From: Nitrospira sp.
GTDB lineage: Bacteria; Nitrospirota; Thermodesulfovibrionia; Thermodesulfovibrionales; Dissulfurispiraceae
Direction: 5' to 3'
Length of the DNA stretch: 60,863 nt
Assembly: GCA_002634385.1 (NCBI GenBank)
Contig: NSJL01000022.1
Location: forward strand, 1-60,863
Part shown: positions 56,601 through 60,863 of the stretch, piece after piece
Numbering within the stretch: position 1 is the stretch's first letter
Layout: each line of letters starts with the position of its first letter
Notes under the pieces: model-generated
Seen by the model: only the letters and a program-made list of their open reading frames with translations
Told to the model about the DNA's origin: nothing
Databases searched by the model: none
Made by a program: the position numbers and the translations under genes

Positions 56601-56748
56601 CATGGACTTGAAAGTAGTGGCGGAAGGAGTGGAAACCGGGGAGCAGCTGTCACTCTTACGCTCAATGGGGTGCGATGAGGTGCAGGGGTATGTGGGCAGT
56701 CATCCTGTGCCTGCAGAGGAATATGAACATCTTCTCAAGACCAACTGA
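53695..56748 (+). CDS. CHASE3-PAS-GGDEF-EAL cyclic-di-GMP protein
   Basis: This 1017-residue protein begins at a GTG. Two membrane helices (about 7-25 and 180-200) flank a CHASE3 sensor, followed by three PAS domains (about 210-590), a GGDEF domain (ARIGGDEFLILL near residue 671) and an EAL domain (TEALIRWRHP near 799; DDFGTGYSSLSYL; KIDKSFI). Both motifs are intact, so it could make and degrade c-di-GMP. It stands alone and faces the convergent norD gene. Confidence 0.95.
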   Translation: MKKLQIAGFLLGILFFLLITVFSYLGAKSLLEVPEKRIRIATRIGILERIRDQVNAAVLSQRGYTITGDAGYLSSYYKAISAEREEFKKIGQAGFETRSQEEKLNRLEGLVSKRIDFIDVLIDFQRAGVSDTQQEGIAIGQGEALSDEIKKGIDELVREDNTLFRQLEGEASSALVKLIATLLLGAFLSTSSLALAFYFYRSRSIKEAESGKLLQAIIDNSPAAIYLKDKDLRLILANKKCELLFGLPKEQLLGKTAHDLLSKELADAAAESDLRVLRQGISLISEERILSGGEMHTYLSNKFPLRDPLSGSPYRVACILTDITEREQMEQALRESEERFRLIADTMPNLAWTARPDGEVDYWNRYGLEYTGLPEMGGGKEWSFAVIHSEDRQAAKDAWEKAVQTGTPYEKEHRLRRFDGAYRWHFSRGVPVRNGGGRIIKWYGTTTDIHELREETQQRLRESEERFRMVAEASRTMVYAIEVESGTMSVTRGLDELLGYRQEEIPLSRTWWLSRIHPDDVLLCKEQFKDSEAKGLDFSLEYRVRHKGEHYITVQDTGRVVRNNTGQVVRIVGGVIDITERKQMEATIRHQAHYDLLTGLPNRTLFLGHLTFALSQAHRSQKQLAVMFLDLDRFKTINDTLGHATGDKLLQEVAGRVRLSIRKTDTAARIGGDEFLILLSQVSHPEDVSRIAEKITATFEKPFSVNGYTFYTTASIGISIFPEDGEEAEILIKNADIAMYHAKEEGRNNYQFYSPEMNIRTLERMILENDLRRTLRQGELELFYQPQYNIATGKIVCTEALIRWRHPRLGLLRPAQFLPLAEEMGFILSIDEWVLRTACAQNKALQDAGCPPTCVAVNLSARQFKQAHLEETVSRALQETGLDPKWLAIEVTETIAMGDIEQTISNLKKLSALGIHFSIDDFGTGYSSLSYLKRLPIRKLKIDKSFIRDMTLDTDDQAIVNAIISMAHSMDLKVVAEGVETGEQLSLLRSMGCDEVQGYVGSHPVPAEEYEHLLKTN

Positions 56749-56785
56749 CATTTTTACCCGCGGATGCTCCCCCGTCTCCTTCCGT

Positions 56786-59050
56786 CTACGTTGTCAGTTT
56801 CCGGTAGATCTCGGTGATCCTGCCGGGGAGCTTGCGTACCTCGTCAATGAGGATATAGTGTGATTCTCCATACATATGCGGCAGATAGGAGTGCGCCTCC
56901 TTGTCAATGGTGATGCAGAAGGAGTGGATCCCCTTCTCCTTTGCTTCCAGCAGCGCCTTCCGTGTATCCTCGATTCCGTAGTCCCCCTTGTACGCATCCC
57001 AGTCCTCGGGCTTCCCGTCGCTCAGGGTGATGAGGAGCTTTGTCCTCGCTTCCACCCGTTCGAGGATTTTTGCGGAATGGCGCAGGGGCGGACCCATCCG
57101 TGTATAGTCTTTCGGCAGGATTCCCGCGATGCGCTTCCTCACCGTCTCGTTGTACTCTTCCCCGAAGCTCTTGATCCGGTAGTAGTCGCAGCGTGTACGG
57201 GTCATGCCGGAGAAACCGTAGATTGCGTACCGGTCACCGAGGGAGTCGAGGGCTTCGCACATCAGCACAAGGGACTCCTTTTCGGCCTCGTTTACCCACC
57301 CCTTGGTGGAACCGCTCATATCAATGAGGAAGAGCACCGCGATGTTCCGTTCCTGGCGGCTGAAACGGGTAAACAGGGCCTCTCCGGGGGGGAGGCCCGC
57401 ATGCATGTCGGAAAGCGCTTCCACCACCGCATCGATATCGATATCCTCTCCGTCCCTCTGCCTCCGGAGCATCTTCGGCTCCTTCTTCAGGAGCTCGAAC
57501 TTTTTTCTCAGGACGGCGACATAGCCCCCGTACCGCCGGAGGGTCAGCTCCACGAAGGGCTCGTGCCCGGGGTGGATATCATACTCGTACAGGCTGCACC
57601 ACTCCTTCTTGTATCCGCCCCGCCGGAAATCCCATTCGTCGTACCGCAGCCCGCCCCTCCGTTCCTCCCCGTTCCCCTCTCCCTCCAGCAGGTCGTCCTT
57701 GAGCACAATACAGCGCCGCGCCGCTCCCATGTCGCTCCCTTTCACCAGGACTCCCCCGGGAATCTCTCCCCTCTCCTCCACAAGCTCCCTCAACTCGCTG
57801 TCCAGCTCGATGACCTTCCCCTTTATGACAAGGTAATCCCCTTCAGGCTTCGGGACCCTTTCGCAGGTGACCGTTTCGGAAGGGGGGTGCGTGCGGGGCT
57901 CCGCCTCGGGCATGCTCAGCAGCTTCACCACCATTCCTTCGAGCTTTTTCCTGCGGGCATCCCTCTCTGCGCGCAGACGGCGGGAGACGGCTTCGGGCCG
58001 TATCCGTCCGGGAAAGACGGAATGCCCCGGAGGCTCATAGTCCCCTTTCAGGTCCCTGAGGGTAGCGTACAGGTCCAGGAGAGTCTCTAGGCTCTCCCGG
58101 GGTCCTTCCGCCCGGGATACCGCAGTCAGCCTGCCGGAGATTTTCCGCAACGGTCCCGGCAGTGTCACTTCCTCCCCGCCCGTCATATAAAAACGGTACA
58201 GGCCCTCGACAAAGGCGCTCTTTTCGGACAGCGCGGCGCGGGGCTCTCTCCTTTCCAGAAGCTCGGCTTTCAGGGAGTCGGCCTCCCGCATCAGCCCCGG
58301 CAGCTCCTTCCGGAGGAAAACCTCTCCCCGCAACGCCTCGAGAAGAGTGTAAATGTCCACCGCAAGGTCCGGCGGGAAGAACCTGCTGAAAAAAGTGCCG
58401 ATGTCCGGCACGAGGACGCCCGGCTTTTTCATGAGCCTTTCCAGCGTCTCCCTCCCGGGAGTAAGGGTATTCAGGACGAGCTCTGCCCATCGGTGGGCCG
58501 CCAGCAGCTTATAGAGGAGGAAATTCCGGTCCCGTTCCCTGAAGATGCTCAGGAAGGGGGGGAGATACACCACGGCGGTATCGGTGTAGGACTCTCCGGC
58601 AGGGGCGACCTTCACCTCCCGGCCGGAAAGGCCCCGAAGGTAGGTTTCCAGGAGCGGTGCCACCTCCAGGAGCCGGAGCCCTTCGGGGCTCCGGAAGGCC
58701 CGCAGTGACTCCTGATCCGTCAGGGAGACGAAACGCAGCACCGGATCGATCCCCTGTGCGTCGAGGAGATCGAAGGCATGGGTGACCCACCTCTCCGTAT
58801 CCCCCGGAGAGAGATGCTGTTCCGCCTCTTTTATCCGGCCGAGGATGTTGCGCACGAGGGAGGAACTGGCATGAGAGAGGGAGAGGCAGAGGGCAAGAAT
58901 CTTCTGCCTGAGCTTCGGGTCGAAGGAATCGATATCCCTCAACACAGCCTGCACCTCTTCCGGGTTGAAGAAATCGAGGGTGAGATTCCGCACCAGCGCG
59001 TCTTTCAGGTCCCTTCGCAGGTGTTTTCGATCGGGGGAGCTCTCCGCCAT
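56786..59050 (-). CDS. NorD/CbbO-like von Willebrand factor A protein
   Basis: This 754-residue protein has a long helical N-terminal region and a C-terminal VWA domain with the MIDAS motif LIDMSGSTKG (about residue 577), later TRMGPPLRHSAKIL and LITLSDGKPEDWD. NorD/CbbO proteins work with a MoxR-type AAA+ ATPase to remodel metalloenzymes such as NO reductase or Rubisco; no such target is next to it. The ATG directly follows the stop of the decayed duplicate (TAAATG), so translation may be coupled. Confidence 0.9.
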   Translation of the reverse strand: MAESSPDRKHLRRDLKDALVRNLTLDFFNPEEVQAVLRDIDSFDPKLRQKILALCLSLSHASSSLVRNILGRIKEAEQHLSPGDTERWVTHAFDLLDAQGIDPVLRFVSLTDQESLRAFRSPEGLRLLEVAPLLETYLRGLSGREVKVAPAGESYTDTAVVYLPPFLSIFRERDRNFLLYKLLAAHRWAELVLNTLTPGRETLERLMKKPGVLVPDIGTFFSRFFPPDLAVDIYTLLEALRGEVFLRKELPGLMREADSLKAELLERREPRAALSEKSAFVEGLYRFYMTGGEEVTLPGPLRKISGRLTAVSRAEGPRESLETLLDLYATLRDLKGDYEPPGHSVFPGRIRPEAVSRRLRAERDARRKKLEGMVVKLLSMPEAEPRTHPPSETVTCERVPKPEGDYLVIKGKVIELDSELRELVEERGEIPGGVLVKGSDMGAARRCIVLKDDLLEGEGNGEERRGGLRYDEWDFRRGGYKKEWCSLYEYDIHPGHEPFVELTLRRYGGYVAVLRKKFELLKKEPKMLRRQRDGEDIDIDAVVEALSDMHAGLPPGEALFTRFSRQERNIAVLFLIDMSGSTKGWVNEAEKESLVLMCEALDSLGDRYAIYGFSGMTRTRCDYYRIKSFGEEYNETVRKRIAGILPKDYTRMGPPLRHSAKILERVEARTKLLITLSDGKPEDWDAYKGDYGIEDTRKALLEAKEKGIHSFCITIDKEAHSYLPHMYGESHYILIDEVRKLPGRITEIYRKLTT

Positions 59051-59607
59051 TTACGCTGTCAGCCTCCGATAGATTTCGGCAATCCTGCCGGGGAGCTCCT
59101 TCCAGAGAAAGCTGTCCAGCATGAAAGCCTCGAGCAGGGTAAAGAGGTCGACGGCAAGCTCCCTTTCCGGAAAAAAGAGGAAGAGGACCTCGAGGGTGGG
59201 GGGATGTGGAGGTAAATCTCGAGGGTGTCCGCCACCTCCTTGAGCCGGAGCCTCTCGGGCTTCCGGTACCCCCGAAGGGTTTCCTCGGCAATGTTTTTGA
59301 TAAAACCGATGAAATGTTCGAGGCTCCGGGTATTCAGGAGGGTGAGGGCGCTGCCGACCCACCGCTCGGGCTCATCGGGATCGAGGAAGAGTGCTGCCCT
59401 CTGTACCCGCTTCAGGGTGCCGGGCAGGAGGGAGGGGCTGGCAGTGGAAAGGGCGAGGCAGAGGAGGAGCAGGGTATGCTGGAGCCGCCCGTGAAAAGAG
59501 CCGATGGTATCGATGAGGGCGATGATATCGCTGTCTCCGTAAAAAGTGCGTTTGAGGTTCCTGATAAGCTCCCCGATCAGGTGCTCATTATGGGCATCCG
59601 CGTCCAC
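59051..59607 (-). pseudogene. Decayed, internally deleted duplicate of norD
   Basis: From a GTG at 59607 the frame encodes a region similar to the start of NorD (LIRNLKRTFY; WVGSALTLL against WVTHAFDLL; RLRLKEVADTLEIYL against RLLEVAPLLETYL). After ATCCCCCC near 59200 the similarity moves to another frame (ERELAVDLFTLLEAF against PPDLAVDIYTLLEAL), then jumps at KELPG straight to the NorD C terminus (GRIAEIYRRLTA against GRITEIYRKLTT). So it has one frameshift and lacks the VWA domain. It looks like a tandem duplicate that lost its middle. Confidence 0.8.
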
Positions 59608-59612
59608 AGGTG

Positions 59613-60425
59613 TCAGAAGATGGACTGAACGATCTCGGAGAGAGCCCTCAGCATCTCCCGGTCGTCGGTGAGTGTTTCCGCAATGCCCACTTCGCACGCG
59701 GTCCGCGGCTCTATATCCGAGCGGATCAGCTTCGCCGCATGGATGAGGATGCGGGTACTGGCCCCCTCTGTCAATCCCCTGTCCACCAGATTCCGTGTCT
59801 TCTCCCCGAAACTCACCAGCCGTTCCGCCGTATGGGCGTCGACCCCCGCCTCATGGACGATGATCTCTGTCTCCACTTCTCTTCGGGGATAGGTGAATTC
59901 GAGCGCGAGAAAGCGCTGCCGGGTGCTCTGCTTGAGGTCCTTCAGAACGCTCTGGTATCCCGGGTTGTACGAGAGGGCGAGAAGGAACTCCGGGGGGGCG
60001 CTCAGCATCTCCCCCCGCTTTTCGATGGGGAGTATCCTCCGGTGGTCGGCAAGGGGATGGATCACCACCGTGGTGTCCTTTCTCGCCTCGACGATCTCAT
60101 CGAGGTAGCAGAACCCCCCCACCTTGACCGCCCGTGTCATGGGACCGTCCACCCACACCGTTTCCCCGCCGCGCACGAGGTATCTTCCGACCAGGTCCGA
60201 AACCGTAAGGTCGTCATGGCACGAGACGGTAACGAGCGGCCTCCTGAATTTCCAGGCCATATATTCCATGAAGCGCGTCTTCCCCGACCCCGTGGGTCCT
60301 TTGAGGAGCACCGGAATGCGGTTCCGGTAGGCCGCCTCGAAGAGGGACTTCTCCCGGTTGACTTCCACGTAATACGGCTCCTCTTCCACTATGTATTCTT
60401 CTGTGGTAATTGTTTTCAGTTTCAT
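59613..60425 (-). CDS. MoxR-family AAA+ ATPase, NorQ/CbbQ type
   Basis: This 270-residue ATPase has Walker A GPTGSGKT (43-50), Walker B GGFCYLDEIVEA (103-114) and LALSYNPGYQS, typical of the CbbQ/NirQ/NorQ group. It forms a ring that works with the VWA partner downstream. I start at the ATG at 60425; it sits seven bases after a promoter -10. The upstream extension of the frame is not family-like. Confidence 0.93.
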   Translation of the reverse strand: MKLKTITTEEYIVEEEPYYVEVNREKSLFEAAYRNRIPVLLKGPTGSGKTRFMEYMAWKFRRPLVTVSCHDDLTVSDLVGRYLVRGGETVWVDGPMTRAVKVGGFCYLDEIVEARKDTTVVIHPLADHRRILPIEKRGEMLSAPPEFLLALSYNPGYQSVLKDLKQSTRQRFLALEFTYPRREVETEIIVHEAGVDAHTAERLVSFGEKTRNLVDRGLTEGASTRILIHAAKLIRSDIEPRTACEVGIAETLTDDREMLRALSEIVQSIF

Positions 60426-60432
60426 ATTTCTA

Positions 60433-60461
60433 ATTGTACTGGAAATGTCCCGGACAGTAAA
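60433..60461 (-). promoter_or_regulatory. norQ promoter, leaderless type
   Basis: On the minus strand TTTACT (60461-60456), a 17-base spacer and TACAAT (60438-60433) are followed after seven bases by the ATG at 60425. No Shine-Dalgarno sequence is present. Confidence 0.65.
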
Positions 60462-60791
60462 CCGGGGTGTGATGAAAAATGAGGGCATATTTCTTGTAGC
60501 AGGGGAGTGTCAGCAAAGAGCATCGCTCGCACGGGAAGTTTCTGCGCCTCTCTGATAATGAGCTCCCTTTCGGGAGGGGTCGGGGCAGGGGGATTCGATG
60601 TCCTTGCAATGCGACAGGATCATGGTATTCCCTCTCGCCTCTCTGTTGTCTGATTCTCGCATCCTCCGGGGAGACTCACCCCTGACCTCTCCCCTCTGTG
60701 TCAGGGAGTCGTGAAGTCCTTCGCTCCCCGACCTCTTGTTCTGCCTCTCTACCGCTCACTCCGTTACCACAGCGCAAACTCGCCTTCTCCG

Positions 60792-60834
60792 CCCCGAAAA
60801 GTCTTACGACTGTTTCGGGGACCCCTCTTTTCCT
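60792..60834 (+). repeat. Hairpin repeat with shared 3' tail, copy 2
   Basis: CCCCGAAAAGTC pairs with GACT-G-TTTCGGGG (one bulge) around TTAC. It is followed by ACCCCTCTTTTCCT, the same tail as after the hairpin at 26296-26322. Confidence 0.55.
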
Positions 60835-60863
60835 CCATCGTTCTGGCATGCACTGTGGTGGCC

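Larger units (their letters stand above)
60426..60863. other. Right-edge intergenic region
   Basis: It carries the norQ promoter, a piece GTCAGCAAAGAGCATCGCTC (from 60509) shared with 42.01 kb, and the hairpin repeat at 60792. No gene is supported to the window end. Confidence 0.6.

Noticed and set aside
59059..59697. The norD remnant as an intact 212-residue gene
   Set aside because: Its N terminus overlaps norQ, and its C-terminal 45 residues are a frameshifted reading of sequence whose other frame matches NorD.

Overview
The window is about 61 kb of a GC-rich bacterial chromosome. It carries a MetFV-HdrABC-MvhD methylene-THF reductase locus, a CODH-maturation ATPase gene (cooC), an Rnf complex, c-type heme signalling proteins and many two-component genes. 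This suggests a Gram-negative anaerobe with the Wood-Ljungdahl pathway. A Nitrospirota (Thermodesulfovibrionia-like) or deltaproteobacterial-type lineage fits best; that placement is inference. No phage, transposase, CRISPR array or rRNA was seen.

Region by region. (1) 0.3-10.1 kb, minus strand: a ten-gene one-carbon operon, cooC-fthC-folE-folD-hdrC-hdrB-hdrA-mvhD-metV-metF, closed by a strong terminator. (2) 10.2-18.5 kb, plus strand: argD-argF, rpiB-glyA-nrdR, and a DUF1015 gene with gap-pgk. (3) 18.6-29.3 kb, mixed housekeeping: speD, tRNA-Phe, a thiamine-binding protein, cheR, a YihY membrane protein, a CHASE2 adenylate cyclase paired with a FecR protein, a lytic transglycosylase, a DsbC-like protein and a TPR lipoprotein. 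(4) 29.3-38.3 kb: a signalling cluster of three histidine kinases and four response regulators, including an NtrC-type activator and a kinase with two heme-binding motifs in its sensor. (5) 38.3-45.9 kb: glgA-galT, an RNase Z-like hydrolase, surE, an FAD dehydrogenase, pcm and an ArsR regulator. (6) 46.2-51.6 kb: rnfCDGEAB behind a structured leader. (7) 51.7-60.4 kb: a LysM transglycosylase, a GGDEF-EAL protein and a norQ-norD pair with a decayed norD duplicate between them.

The genes join up metabolically. FolD, GlyA, FthC and MetF/MetV handle C1-tetrahydrofolate; HdrABC-MvhD and Rnf move electrons between NAD(P)H, ferredoxin and the membrane; CooC would mature the CODH that uses the methyl branch.

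The most notable observation is that two genes that look broken by UGA are almost certainly selenoprotein genes: mvhD (Sec in place of a conserved iron-sulfur cysteine) and a dsbC-like gene (active site Sec-Pro-Tyr-Cys). Each UGA is followed by a perfect hairpin whose loop starts at exactly +23 and reads N-G-G. Other points are several promoters placed so that transcripts would be leaderless, an adenylate cyclase that seems to start at AUU, and families of small palindromic repeats.
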